A stretch of 64,000 nucleotides of DNA from Eriocheir sinensis (taxonomy: Eukaryota > Arthropoda > Malacostraca > Decapoda > Varunidae). The notes under the pieces were generated by a model that searched no databases, was not told the origin of the DNA, and saw only the letters and a list, made by a program, of their open reading frames with translations. How positions within the stretch are numbered: the first letter of the stretch is position 1; every line of letters starts with the position of its first letter. The position numbers were made by a program, and so were the translations under genes. The DNA lies in NCBI RefSeq assembly GCF_024679095.1, contig NC_066516.1, positions 19,747,535 through 19,811,534 of the forward strand, read 5' to 3'. Shown piece by piece: positions 48,493-60,194 of the stretch.

Positions 48493-48719
48493 TTTGTTAA
48501 ATGTTAGCTTAGGAGGACAAATCAAACAAAAGAATGGATAAAAATCAATAAGGTGTCCAATTTATCCCGCTGCATTAGGTAAAGGTATGAAGAGAAAATG
48601 AGGAGGTATCCGCAAAATAACGTACGAGTGTGAGGTAGTTAGCTATGCCGTTAGCTATTTAGTAAGTTAGATAAATAATTGGTTACCTAAGAGAGAGTAA
48701 AATCAATCAAAGCGAAACA

Positions 48720-49300
48720 AAAAGGAAAAGATCGCTCCGGAATCCAAGCTTAAATATATCAAATAATATCACGAAGGAAAAAAAAAGACAAATAAAAGGA
48801 GCAATGAACGGTCAATGGCAGGAAAGGTAAAACAGCTAAAGGCATCAAAAGCAAAAAGGTGGAACAGGTAAATTTCGAAGAGGCGAAACGGAAAATAGAG
48901 AAATCGACAGCAATCAGAGTTAAACGCCCGGAGGAAATATGAAATGACCCGCCAAAGGTAGCGATGCAAAAACATTGCGAAATTAAATGTGCGAGCGATG
49001 AAACATAAAAATGGCAGGGTTCGCTCTGGCCTGTCAGAAATATCAAATAAATTCACTAAAGAAAAAAGAAAGGGGCATCGAGAGGAATCAGTAGGAAAGT
49101 AGGACAGGTAAAGTGGGCGACAGGTAGCGAGACAAAAACGTAAAGTGACGAAAGTTGACAATGAAAAATATATATACGACAAAATGTGATGCTTGGTTTC
49201 GCCTGTCAAAGGAATTAAATATGTGCACAATATAAAGAAATATGAATAGAATTGCTGTGACAGTGCAAATGCGAGGCAGGTAAGAGTGAAGTGGCTGAAA
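48720..49300. repeat. Decayed A-rich long-unit tandem repeat
   Basis: TCGCTCCGGAATCC, TTCGCTCTGGCCTGTCAGAA and TTTCGCCTGTCAAAGGAATT blocks recur at ~48732, 49020 and 49199, with GGACAGGTAAAGTGGGCGA-like blocks between them. Confidence 0.5.
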
Positions 49301-49480
49301 GGTAACGAAATGCAAGGTAAAGCAAGGTAGTGAAACGAAAGGTAGGATAAGGTATTGAAACGCAAGGTAGGATAAGGTCATAAACCCCAGGTAGGATAAG
49401 GTCATGAAAGGAAAGTTACGATAAAGCAGTGAAGCAGAAGGTAATTAAATGCGAGGTACGGCAAGGCAAAGTAGAGCGAA
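49300..49480. repeat. ~22-24-bp minisatellite, ~7 copies
   Basis: Unit GGTAGGATAAGGTCATGAAA with CGCAA variants. Confidence 0.85.
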
Positions 49481-49825
49481 AACACCGAAACGTTAGTACT
49501 GGAAAAAAAAAATGTAAACTGGGACAGAGTGAGCGAAAACTCCATGAAAAAAAGACAAAGTTGCGATTGGCTCGTTGACAAAAAAACTAAACACATATAC
49601 CAGAAAGAAAATTTTAGGAAAGGAAATGAGGAAAGAAATAAAACCGGTAAAGAAAAAAAAAACGTAAATGTAGAGCCCCGAATCGAAAACTCTGGCGAAG
49701 GAATGTTGACGTGAGAGGAATAAAAAAAAATGGGAATACAGAGAAAAGGAGTTTGACCTAAATTTCGGCGAAGCAAAATGGGTAATGTAATGATGAAGAG
49801 TACGGCGATAGCAATGAGAACGCCT

Positions 49826-49828
<3 letters not shown>

Positions 49829-49866
<38 letters not shown>
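49829..49866. repeat. (CT)n microsatellite
   Basis: About 19 CT units, pyrimidine on the plus strand. Confidence 0.95.
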
Positions 49867-49869
<3 letters not shown>

Positions 49870-50011
49870 TGTACGATAAGGGGAATTGTTTTGTACGCAC
49901 AGTGAAATATTCTGCACGTGACCCAAAGACTACAAATGAAAGTGATGGTGGTGAGGGAGGAGAAGGAGGAGGAGGAGGAGGAGGAAATGTAAATACGGTT
50001 TCGATTTCTTT

Positions 50012-50083
<72 letters not shown>

Positions 50084-50375
50084 GTAGAAGTTGATATAAA
50101 AAAAACACTATTAGAATACAACAAAAGAAATCAAAGAAACTAAACAAATAAAAATATAAAAAGGGAGAAAGGAAAGACAAGACAGAAATACAAAAAGAAA
50201 ATCAGATAAGACGAAAATAAAACAGAGGAACACAGAAAGACTGCAGGAGACGAGGATGAAGGGAGGGGCGGCAAACATGAAAACATGGAAAAGGAACAAG
50301 AAGAAGAGGAAAAGAAGGAAGAAGAGCAAAGGAGGGATGGAGAGAGGGAGGCATAAAAATGGGAGAGGAGGGAAA
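49862..50375 (-). repeat. Dispersed composite module, inverted copy 1
   Basis: On the minus strand the order is: pyrimidine-rich CCATTTTTATGCCTCC region, TTTAGTTTCTTTGATTTCTT, CAACTTCTACCG, (CT)n, AATAAAGAAATCGAAACCG, (TCC)n, CACGTGCAGAATATTTCACT, TATCGTACAATCG, (GA)n. The same order occurs on the plus strand at 54390-55120. On the plus strand the internal (GA)n is at 50015-50081. Confidence 0.9.
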
Positions 50376-50377
50376 GG

Positions 50378-50935
50378 AACATAAGAACATAAGAACGTAA
50401 GGAGTCTGCAAGAGGATGGTTGCCCTATACAAGGCAGCTCCTGTAATCCATAACCCCACCTTACCTCACTATCCATGAATTTATCCAACCTCTTCTTGAA
50501 TGTATCTATAGTATTGGCACCCACCACATGACTGCTAAGCCTGTTCCATTCATCCGCAACCCTATTGGTAAACCAGTTCTTGCCTATGTCTTTGTTGAAT
50601 CTGAATTTATCTAACTTACAACCATTGCTACGTGTCCTACCTGGTTCTTTTACAACCAAAACCCTAGTGACATCCCCTTGAATATATTAAAGCCCTTCAT
50701 CCATTTATAGACTTCGATCAGGTCTACTCGCAACCTTCGCCTTTCTAGAGAGTAGATTTAGCTGCTTCAGTCTGTTCTCATAAGGCAAGTATCTCACCCC
50801 TTGAATCATTTTTGTCATCCTCCTCTGTACAGATTGTAACATCTTGATATTCATTCTATAGTATAGGGTGACCAGAACTGAACCGCGTAATTGAGATTAG
50901 TGCTAAGTAAAGTTTGAAGATGACCAACGCTCCTA
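50378..50935 (-). mobile_element. 5'-truncated CR1/jockey-like LINE 3' end, copy 3
   Basis: Minus-strand translation: [30 protein letters not shown], then frameshifts and stops, then LDKFRFNKDIGKNWFTNRV, DEWNRLSSHVVGANTIDTF and DKFMDSEVRWG. It ends CTTACGTTCTTATGTTCTTA, the same octamer tail as copies 1 and 2. The 3' end abuts the composite module at 50375. Confidence 0.9.
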
Positions 50936-50939
50936 TTGC

Positions 50940-51160
50940 CTAGTTAGTTAAATAATCGGATCAGTCTCTTTCTAGTATTTTATGTTTTTATCATTCTTTG
51001 CTGTTGTGTTGATCCTGTCTTTTCATATTACATATCCATTTTTGGTGTTTTATTTACATTTTATCCTTTTTTCTTTCGGCTGTTTTTTATATGATCCATT
51101 TTGTGGTGTTCTGTGGTGGTTGGAAGACGTCCTTCTCGGCCTCGCTGTCTGCCTCTGTAG
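50940..51160. other. AT/pyrimidine-rich sequence; presumed intron
   Basis: Loose repeats of CATCCATTTTTTGGTGTTTT-like words, continuing again at 51530-51720. A polypyrimidine tract and CTGTAG close it at 51160. Confidence 0.4.
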
Positions 51161-51222
51161 ACATCTACCCAGAGGAATACAAAGAACAGGAAGACGGTGA
51201 CATTTTAGTAGGCCAAGAATAC
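51161..51222 (+). CDS. Candidate internal exon A, unknown protein
   Basis: A 62-nt segment bounded by a good acceptor (GTCTGCCTCTGTAG|AC) and a consensus donor (TAC|GTAAGT). Two bases complete a split codon, then 20 codons IYPEEYKEQEDGDILVGQEY follow, ending in phase 0. The composition is acidic and non-repetitive, unlike neighbouring frames. The same frame stays open upstream to an ATG at 51091 and downstream to a stop at 51238-51240, so a 49-codon unspliced frame is the alternative. The following intron would be 2353 bases and would hold the minisatellite. Joined to exon B (53576) the frame stays open. No protein family is recognised. Confidence 0.4.
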
Positions 51223-51829
51223 GTAAGTGCAAGCGCCTGACGCAGTATAATTCTATCTTTGCTTTTTTACCTGATTACACACTATCTGTTGTTATAGATT
51301 AATAAGTGACATAAGTGAAATACAATGCTGAACGTTAGATGTTAAGTGAAGTGCTCAGCTGCCCGGTTCAGTGCTCAGAAACACGGGCGTTTTCGAGTGT
51401 CATGATTGTGATCCTGGCGGTAAATGTTATTGCTGACATGTTTGACCACATTATATTGTGCGTCAACGAAAAGGGTCATTTCATTCTCCTACCGCCCACG
51501 GAGCCCACGGAGCGGCGGTATCACTGATGTTGTTTCTATATTTTCCTTATTTTCCTTTTCTTGGTGTTTTATTTCTACGTTATTTTTTGTGCGTTCTTAT
51601 AACATTATCTTTTCTCCGTTCTTTTTATACCATCCATTTTTTGGTCTTCTGTTTCAGTCTGGATGATCCGCGTGTCTTATACTTTTCTCGATGCTGTTTT
51701 CTTTACTATCCTTTATTCGGTGTCCCATCTTATATTATCCTTTTCTGTCCGGTTCTAATTTTATATTCTTCTTCTCGTGTGTTCGCTTTTATTATTATCA
51801 TTTTATTTGTTGATTCCCCTTGGTGGATT

Positions 51830-51868
51830 GTCTACGACGCCTATAACGAGCCCCACCTGCCCGGTTGG

Positions 51869-51905
<37 letters not shown>

Positions 51906-53575
51906 GTTGGTTTGAATTCGGAGTTTTCCTTCTCCTAGGAGGACTGCCTACCACGGCTAACGACCCCCTCCTGCCCGGGTTTGTGGTCAGAGTTATCCTT
52001 CTCCTAGGTGAACTGCCTCGCGGCTAACGATCTCCACCGTCCCGGGTTTGTAATCGGAGTTTGCTCTCCTAGGTGAACTGCTCACGCTAACGACCTCCAC
52101 CTGCCCGGGTTTGTAATCGGAGTTTGCTCTCCTAGGTGAACTGCTCACGCTAACGACCTCCACCTGCCCGGGTTTGTAATCGGAGTTTGCTCTCCTAGAT
52201 GAACTGCTCACGCTAACGACCTCCACCTGCCCAGGTTTGTAATCGGAGTTTGCTCTCCTAGATGAACTGCTCACGCTAACGACCTACACCTGCCCGGGTT
52301 TGTAATCGGAGTTGTCCCTCTCCTAGACGAATTGACTACCACGGCTAACGAGCTCCACCTGCCCGTGTTTGTTGTTCGGAGTTGTCCCTCTCCTAGGCAG
52401 ATTGCCTACCACGGCTAACGACCTCCACCTGCCCGGGTTTATTGTTCGGAGTTTGCTCTCCTAGGTGTATTGCCTATGACGGCTCACGAGCCCAACCTGT
52501 CCGGGTTTTTTATTCGGAGTTTGCTCTCCTAGGTGTATTGCCTATGACGGCTCACGAGCCCAACCTGTCCGGGTTTTTTATTCGGAGTTTGCTCTCCTAG
52601 GTGTATTGCCTATGACGGCTCACGAGCCCAACCTGTCCGGGTTTTTTATTCGGAGTTTGCTCTCCTAGGTGTATTGCCTATGACGGCTCACGAGCCCAAC
52701 CTGTCCGGGTTTTTTGTTCGGAGTTTGCTCTCCTAGGTGTATTGCCTATGACGGCTAACGAGCCCAACCTGCCCGGGTTTGTTGTTCGGAGTTGTCCCTC
52801 TCCTAGGTAGATTGCCTACCACGGCTAACGAGCTCCACCTGCCCGGGTTTGTGGTCAAAGTTTTCCTTCTCCTAGGTGAACTGCTCACGCTAACGACCTC
52901 CACCTGCCCGGGTTTGTAATCGGAGTTTGCTCTCCTAGGTGAATTGCTTTCACTAACGACCTCCACCTGCCCGGGTTTGTAATCGGAGTTTGCTCTCCTA
53001 GATGAACTGCTTTCGCTAACGAGCTCCACCTGCCCGGGTTTATTGTTCGGAGTTTGCTCTCCTAGATGAACTGCTTTCGCTAACGAGCTCCACCTGCCCG
53101 GGTTTGTAATCGGAGTTTGCTCTCCTAGATGAATTGCTTTCACTAACGAGCTCCACCTGCCCGGGTTTTTTATTCGGAGTTTGCTCTCCTAGGTGTATTG
53201 CCTATGACGGCTAACGAGCCCAACCTGCCCGTGTTTGTTGTTTGGAGTTGTCCCTCTCCTAGGCAGATTGCCTACCACGGCTAACGACCTCCACCTGCCC
53301 GTGTTTGTGGTCAGAGTTTTCCTTCTCCTAGGTGAACTGCTCACGCTAACGACCTCCACCTGCCCGGGTTTATTGTTCGGAGTTTGCTCTCCTAGGCGAA
53401 TTGCCTACCACGGCTAACGAGCCTCACCTGCCCGGGTTTATTGTTCGGAGTTTGCTCTCCTAGGCGAATTGCCTACCACGGCTAACGAGCCTCACCTGCC
53501 CGGGTATATTGTTCGGAGTTTTCTCTCCTAGATGGACTGCCTACCACGGCTAACGAGCCCCATCTACCCGTGCAG
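51830..53575. repeat. 63-68-bp minisatellite, ~25 copies, intron-3'-end-like unit
   Basis: Each unit carries GCTAACGACCTCCACCTG, CCCGGGTTTGTAATCGGAG, TTTGCTCTCCTAGGTGAAC. Period is 63 bp in the 52041-52310 and 52900-53160 blocks and ~67 bp in a homogenised block (52460-52735) with GTGTATTGCCTATGACGGCT. A (GT)16 tract (51871-51902) lies in the first unit. Nearly every unit has CCCGGG and CCTAGG palindromes. Minus-strand frames with a 21-residue repeat (e.g. RRANSDYKPGQVEVVS) arise because 63 is divisible by three. Confidence 0.95.
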
Positions 53576-53731
53576 ATCTCCGGTAACTCCGCGGACGCCC
53601 CTTGGAACACCAAGGCGTCCTTCGGAGAGCCCTCCAGTACTGCCACGCTCGCCAGAGAGACCTTGGGCTCGCTGGCGCTCCTTATCCCCGCCGAGGCTCG
53701 CGGACGGAGAATGCAAGAACTCGCTTCTTAA
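53576..53731 (+). CDS. Candidate terminal exon B, unknown protein
   Basis: Follows ATCTACCCGTGCAG, a plausible 3' splice site with a CTAAC branch-point-like word 22-24 bases upstream in the last minisatellite unit. In phase 0, the phase exon A needs, it reads ISGNSADAPWNTKASFGEPS, STATLARETLGSLALLIPAE, ARGRRMQELAS and TAA (53729-53731): 51 residues. It is compositionally balanced, unlike the Pro/Ser/Arg-rich overlapping frames. An AATAAA at ~54711 could serve as poly(A) signal. The matching phases are the main support. No family is recognised, and an overlapping plus-strand frame (53532-53912) is an alternative. Confidence 0.4.
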   Translation: MSGNSADAPWNTKASFGEPSSTATLARETLGSLALLIPAEARGRRMQELAS

Positions 53732-54093
53732 AACTACCAGACTGTATTATGAAATTAATCGTAACTACTGTGAATGCGCTACTCACCGTGTTTATCGTTT
53801 CTGGGATGGAAAGTCGAAGGGCCTCGGGAACGCGCACCGAAAACTTCCTGTGTTTCCCTCTTTCTTTCTTACTTCTCACATTTCTTTTTTATTATATGTT
53901 CCTTATCTTTAGTCGTCTGTTTTACTATTCATTTATTTATTATTTCGCTCATATTATAGAGATAATTGAGTAGAAAATGTCCGGAGGGAGAAATATCCAG
54001 GCCGGGAACATGTTCGGCACCCACTGCTACTATTACCATTACTTCTACTACTACTACTACTACTACTATACTACTGGAGAAGGGGTGGAAGGT

Positions 54094-54162
<69 letters not shown>

Positions 54163-54344
54163 GGGGCAAAGGGGGGGTTGTCAGCATACTTAGGCACCAC
54201 CTTTTTCACCTGTGATGTGCTTTCCGTGTCTCGTTCAGGAGGAGGAGGAGGAGGAGGAGGAGGAGGAAGGGTTGAGGGAGGAGAATATTATAGTGGTTGG
54301 TTAGGAGAGGGAGTGGCGAGGAGGAGTAAAAGGAAAGACAAAAA

Positions 54345-54375
<31 letters not shown>

Positions 54376-54389
54376 CTTTGTCCACCTTC

Positions 54390-54390
<1 letters not shown>
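53732..54390. other. Possible 3' untranslated region with (CTA)n, (GA)n and (GGA)n
   Basis: CTACTACTACTA at 54040-54070, (GA)n at 54099-54157, (GGA)n at 54238-54268 and (CT)n at 54350-54376. A frame starting MKLIVTTVNALLTVFIVSG (53749) looks signal-peptide-like but runs into low complexity. Confidence 0.5.
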
Positions 54391-55120
<730 letters not shown>

Positions 55121-55139
55121 AAAAAGAAAAGGAAACAAT

Positions 55140-55525
55140 AAACCTACTCCCCAGTCTTCCATTCGTCCACCCATCCACCCGCTAACAGCACCAGTAGTCC
55201 TCTCGTCTCTACAGACTCTCTCCTCCTCCACCCCCTTCCCTTGTCTCGTCCACCGATCCACACGCCAATGACCTACCCTTCTTCCCAACCAGTCACCAGC
55301 ACCAGTAACCCCCTCGCCTCTACAATCACCATCATCCACCCATCCACCTATCCACACGCCCACCAGTAACTACAACCCTTTTTCCCACCCAATCCTCAGC
55401 CTTCCATTCGCCCACCCATCCACCACCCACCGCCACTATGATAACCCTCTCGCCACTACAAGCCTCCTCTACACCCACTTTCCATCATCCACCCGTCCAC
55501 CCTTCACCCCTCGACTCCCTCCTGC
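55140..55525. repeat. Decayed ~100-110-bp array (CCACCCATCCACC words)
   Basis: CTTCCATTCGTCCACCCATC, CACCAGTAGTCC and CTCTCGTCTCTACA blocks recur 3-4 times in the same order. Confidence 0.75.
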
Positions 55526-55589
55526 AGCTCCAGTGATTAGTAGGCGCTGCAGCTGTAAAAGAGCCGTTTCCGCCTTTTTGTGACGTTAG

Positions 55590-57060
55590 CGTGCAGTGTA
55601 AAAGGGAGGAAAAGTTTAAAATGAGCCCTCGCCACCGTCACCAGCCGCCTCTCCTCTCCGCTGCTCTCCTTCCTCCTTTTACTTCCTCTTTCCTTGCCTT
55701 GTTTCCTCTTAACCAGAGTCTCTTTACTCCTGCCTCCTCTTCCTTCCACGTTGTTTTCTCTCTTATTTCTCTTCTCTTTCAGTGATTTTTTTTCCTCTCC
55801 TCGTCTCCTCTCCTTGTTTCCTCTCCTCTTTCCGTGCCCTATTCCTCTTTATCAGTGTCGCTTACCTTCCCTTCTACGTTGTTTTCTCTCCTCTTATTTA
55901 TCTTCTCTTTCAGTGATTTTTTTCCTCTCCTCGTCTCCTCTCCTTGTTTCCTCTCCTCTTTCCGTGCCCTATTCCTCTTTATCAGCGTCGCTTGTCTTCC
56001 CTTCCACGCTGTTTTCTCTCTCCTTTTATCCTTCTTTTAGGTCGCTGTTTTTCCTCTCTTCTTTTTTACCTTATTCTTGTTCTTGTTGTTCCTTTTGTTG
56101 TTGTTCTTGTTCACTGATTTGTTTCCTGTCTTTTTTTCCTCTCCTCTTTCTCTTCCTTGTTCCCTTCCTTCCACGTTGTTTTCTTTCCTCTTATTCTTCT
56201 TCTAGTTTATTTTTGTTTTCCTCTCTTCTTCCTGACCTTGTTCTTGTTCTTCTTCTTCTTCTTCTTGTTCACTGATTTGTTTCCTCTCTTTGTTTCCTCT
56301 CCTCTTCCTCTTTACTAGCGTTCCTTTGTCTCCCCTCCCATGTTGTTTTCTCTCCTCTTATTTCTCTTCTTCTTCACTGTTTTCCTCTCTTCTTCCTGAC
56401 CTTGTTCTTGTTCTTCTTCTTCTTCTTGTTCACTGATTTTTTTTCCTCTCCTTGTTTCCTCTCTTCATTCCCTGCCATATTCCTCTTTATTAACGTCCCC
56501 TTGTCTCCTTTTTCTTCTATGTAATTTTCTCTCCTCTTCTCGTTCACTGGGTTTTTTTTTCTCTCCATGTTTCCTCTCCTCTTTCCTTGCTTTATTCCTC
56601 TTTACCAGTATTCCCTTGTCTCCCTTTCCTTCCACGTTGTTTTCTTTCATCTCATTCTTCTTCTCTTTCACACTCTTTTTTTTAAACTTCATTCTCCTCA
56701 TTCACTGATTTTCCCTCCCACGTTGTTTTTCCTCCTTTTATTCCTCTTTCCGTTCATTATTTTTTTATCCTTATCTCTTCTTGGCTCTGTTTCCTTCCCT
56801 CTTATTCCTTATTTCTCACCTTATTCTCATTTTATTCACTGATTTTCCCTTCCACGGTGTTTTTCTCCTTTTATTCCTCTTCTCGTTCATAATTTTTTTC
56901 CTCTCTTCTCTTTTTGTCTCTGTTCCCTTCCCTCTTATTCCTTATTTCTCACCTTATTCTCATTTTATTCACTGATTTTCCCTTCCACTCTGTTTTGTTT
57001 TCTGCTCTTATTCCTCTTTTCGTTCACTGAGGGGTTTTTTTCCTCTCCTGTGCCTGACCT
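55590..57060. repeat. Pyrimidine-rich minisatellite, ~90-175-bp unit, ~10 copies
   Basis: CCACGTTGTTTTCTCTCCTC-like starts near 55746, 55876, 56007, 56171, 56339, 56515, 56631, 56719, 56852 and 56983, each followed by TTCACTGATTTTTTTCCTCT. The units at 55790 and 55918 are nearly identical over ~100 bp. Confidence 0.9.
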
Positions 57061-57129
57061 TCTTTCCTTGCCCTCTTGACCTTTTCCCTTTCCACCATAC
57101 GTTTTAGCCTTAATTCAATGCATCATAAC

Positions 57130-57690
57130 CTACCGAATTATTTTTTTGAGGGGGGAGAGAAAGCGTAGCGTTGTGTGTTTTATTTTGGGGAAGAAAAAGT
57201 GAGGGTCGCATGTATTTTTTCATTTAAAGGGAAAGGAGTTGATCATTTTTTAGGGAATACGTGTTTTATTCTCATAGGCAGATGTATTTTTCTTTGGGGG
57301 GGGCGAAGGAAGTCTCATGGTTTGGGGGGGGGGGGAAGAAGAAAGGGGAGATGTATGTTATATTTTGCTATTGAGAGGGTCATTTTTTTTATCTGCGTGA
57401 GGTCGTACAATTTTTCCTTTACATGCATTTTTCATAGGGGTCAAAGGAAGTCTCATGTTGTTGCTGTTGTTATTTTTTGGAGGGGGAAGAGAGTGAGACG
57501 CATGCTGCATTTTTCTGAAGGGGGGTCATACTTTTTCTTTCTGAGTGAGGCCGTGTGATTTTTCCCTTATATGTATTTTCCTCAGGGGGTGAAGGTCTCA
57601 TGGTTTGGGGGGAAGAAGGGGGAGGCGTATGTTGTATTTTTCTGTAGGGGGCCATTTTTGTTTTCTTTCTGAGTGAGGTCGTGTGATTTT
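57130..57690. repeat. ~140-bp tandem repeat, ~4 copies
   Basis: GTCTCATGGTTTGGGGGG, GGGAGGCGTATGTTGTATTT, TTTCTGAGTGAGGTCGTGTG and TTATATGTATTTTCCTCAGG blocks recur in fixed order. Confidence 0.88.
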
Positions 57691-57708
57691 CCCCCTCGCC
57701 GGCTGCTG

Positions 57709-58001
57709 AGCGTCGCCGGGGTGGACGCGGCGGGCGGAAAGGCGAGGGAAGCCGAGCAGGTGAGGGCGACCGAGCTGCACAGGTGGCCGGCAGGTGGCAG
57801 GTGGCAGGCGGCAGGTGGCACGCTCTCGCCTCGTTTATTCACGCCACTTTTCCTTTTCCTTCCTTTTCGTCCGCCATCGAGTTTCATTCTCACTCATTGT
57901 TATTTCTGTGTTTTTCTAGAATGACGCTGGAGTTGTTGATTTTTCCATCCACTAACGTTCGCTGTCATTTACGACCTCCTTTCTCTTCTTGAAATGGCTC
58001 G
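57709..58001 (+). CDS. Possible exon pair, unknown protein (low confidence)
   Basis: Segment 57709-57757 lies between CTGCTGAG and CAG|GTGAGG and reads VAGVDAAGGKAREAEQ, ending in phase 0. Segment 57920-58001 lies between a strong acceptor (GTGTTTTTCTAG) and a strong donor (GGCTCG|GTAAGT). In the phase set by the first segment it reads NDAGVVDFSIH then TAA (57953-57955). The splice signals of the second segment are good but its frames are short, so it may be untranslated or spurious. No family is recognised. Confidence 0.2.
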
Positions 58002-58029
58002 GTAAGTTTCCTCCTTCGTCCTTCCTTCA

Positions 58030-58690
58030 TTCTCCTTTTCTTCCACTACACAAGGCTGACTTTAGGTTTTCCTCCTTTCTCTTTACTTATGATCTTTCTC
58101 AGTGAACGACTCTTGAGCTTCATATTTTTTCCTCTCAATTTTCTTCTTCAATATTCCTGACTTTTCCCCACCTACTCTTCCATTGCTCATGATAAGAATG
58201 CAAAAAATGACTGATGAGTTTTTTTCCTCTTTTCACTTTTTCACCTAACTCATGATTTTATCCAAAGACCGACTCTTGTTAAGTTTCATTATTTCATCAT
58301 TTTTTCCTCAATATTCATGACTTTTCCCCTTCTAAAACGGCTCTTACTTTTTCTTCAGTATCCATGACTTTCCTCCTTCTAAAACGGTTCATTTTCCTAT
58401 ATTAATGACTGTTCCACTTTTGCAACGGTGCTCATTATTTTTTCTTCAATATTCATGACTTTCCTCCTTTTGAAACGGCTTCTTTGCTCTTTGTTACTCT
58501 TAGTCTTCCTAATTACGCTCTTGTCTTCAATATTCATGACTTATCCCCTTCTGCAACGTGGCTTATTTTTTTCTTCACAATTCATGACTTTCCTCTTCTG
58601 CAACGGGCTTAATTCTTTCTTCAGAGGTTTTTCTTCCATAATCAAGACTTTCCTCCTTCTGCAACGGCTCGCTCACTCTTCGTTACTTTT
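58030..58690. repeat. Decayed ~55-60-bp array (ATTCATGACTTTCCTCCTTC), ~9 copies
   Basis: Each unit has TTCATGACTTTCCTCCTTCT, AAAACGGCTC and TTTTTTCTTCAATA. Confidence 0.85.
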
Positions 58691-58930
58691 CATCTCTCCT
58701 CCAGAAGAGCACCGGTTAGCTTCCCTTCAGTTATGGGATAAGTTGGGATCTATTGCTCTCACCTGAAGGCGGGAGGTAATTAGAACGAGCTTTTCTCCGC
58801 CATTAATTCGGCCGAGCGTCTCCTAACTCAGGCCAAACGTGAGGTGTTTAAACAGTTAGGCTGCGTGCGGGGCGGGACTTGGAGGGGCGTCGCGGGGCGG
58901 GGCGTCGGGAGTTAACGTGGTAAGACAGGT
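58691..58930. other. Unique-looking patch, no gene
   Basis: Balanced composition. No recognised frame on either strand. Confidence 0.35.
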
Positions 58931-59640
58931 AGATTCGGGATGGGACGAAGCGTGGCTGGATAGGTGGAACGGGACGAGGAAGGGGGAATAATAATTGGGC
59001 CGGGTAGAAGGGTGGCAAGGATAGGAACAAGGAAAAGGGGGCAAAGAAAGGGATTTATGGGACTGGCTATGATAGTGCAGGAAGGAACGAGGCAAGGAAA
59101 AGGCAAGGAAGAAGGCAATGGAGGGGGCATATGGGACAACGTGGGATGGTATTGGACGGAACGGGGCAAGAACAAGGACAAGGTAAGAGACAAAGAAAGG
59201 GGCATAGTGGGACTGGGTATGATGGTGTTGAACGAAACGGGGCAAGAAAAGGGCCAAAAAAAAAGAGCAAAGAAAAGAAAAAGAAAAAGAGCATATGGAA
59301 CAAAGTATGATGCTGCTGGATAAACAATGCTGGAAAAGGACAAGGAAAGGGGCATTATGGGACAGGTGGGATGGTGTTAGATGGAGCAATGCATGAAAAG
59401 AGCAAGGAGAAGGCAATGGAAAAAGGGCATATGGGGCAAAATAATAAGGTGTTGAAGAGAAGGAATAACAAGGACAAGAGAAAGGAAAGGGGCATTTGTA
59501 ACAGGCTGGGATGGTACTGAACGGAATAAGGAAAAAAAAGGGCAAGGAAGGGGTATATGGGACAGGCTGGGATGGTACTGAACGGAATAAGGAAAAAAAA
59601 GGGCAAGGAAGGGGTATATGGGAAGGTGCAGGGAGCAGCG
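58931..59640. repeat. Purine-rich minisatellite, ~70-100-bp unit, ~8 copies
   Basis: GGGACTGGGTATGATGGTGT, GAACGGAACGGGGCAAG and CAAGGAAAGGGGCATA blocks. The last two units (59505-59630) are a near-exact ~68-bp duplication. Confidence 0.88.
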
Positions 59641-60190
59641 TCATTTACATCGCCAGTGATAGAATTCATAGCCCCAAATCGTAGTCCTTTCTTCTCTTGT
59701 ATTCCTTGTTCTTGGTTGTCGTCCCTCCTCCCTTTCTTTCCGTGGATTATGCTTAAACACAACACCCTTCATCAACAAACTTCAAAGGTGACGACGGCAG
59801 TGAATTAGTGGGGGTAAAAGGCATGTGTTCCTTCCATCTTTCCTCCCTCCTGGTGTGTTTACTTATTTCCTCAACCGTGTTCCTGTCTTCCTTTCTTCTT
59901 CTCCTTCTCTTTGATGTGTTGTGTTTATTTTATCAATTTTTCTTAACGTGTTCCTTTTTTCTTATTTCATTCTTTTCCTTCACCAAGATATATTCCTTTT
60001 TTCACACGCTTCCCTGGTGTCTTCCTTCCTTCCTTCTATTTTTTTTTCATTTCTAACTTCTTTCTTCCTTCTTTTGGTGATGATAACGGTGGTGGCAGTG
60101 AAAGAAGAATCAGGTCAAACGTCTCTCCCTGTTCCCTTCATCTATAACTTCCTTCTTTTATTCCCTATCGTCTTCTTTTTTAACTTTTTT
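59641..60190. other. No recognisable gene; T/C-rich sequence
   Basis: Pyrimidine-rich hydrophobic frames (59808-60259) without any domain. Confidence 0.4.
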
Positions 60191-60194
60191 CTGC

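Noticed and set aside
51993..53143. Minus-strand frames with a 21-residue repeat (RRANSDYKPGQVEVVS) suggesting a repeat protein
   Set aside because: The frame is open only because some minisatellite blocks have a 63-bp period. It breaks in the 67-bp blocks, and there is no domain or flanking coding signal.
51830..53575. CRISPR-like array of ~63-bp units
   Set aside because: There are no spacer-repeat alternation, no distinct spacers and no cas genes, and the genome is eukaryotic. It is a plain minisatellite.
53749..53950. MKLIVTTVNALLTVFIVSG frame as a secreted peptide gene
   Set aside because: The signal-peptide-like start is followed by low-complexity hydrophobic sequence with no mature peptide. 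It overlaps the candidate terminal exon's 3' region.
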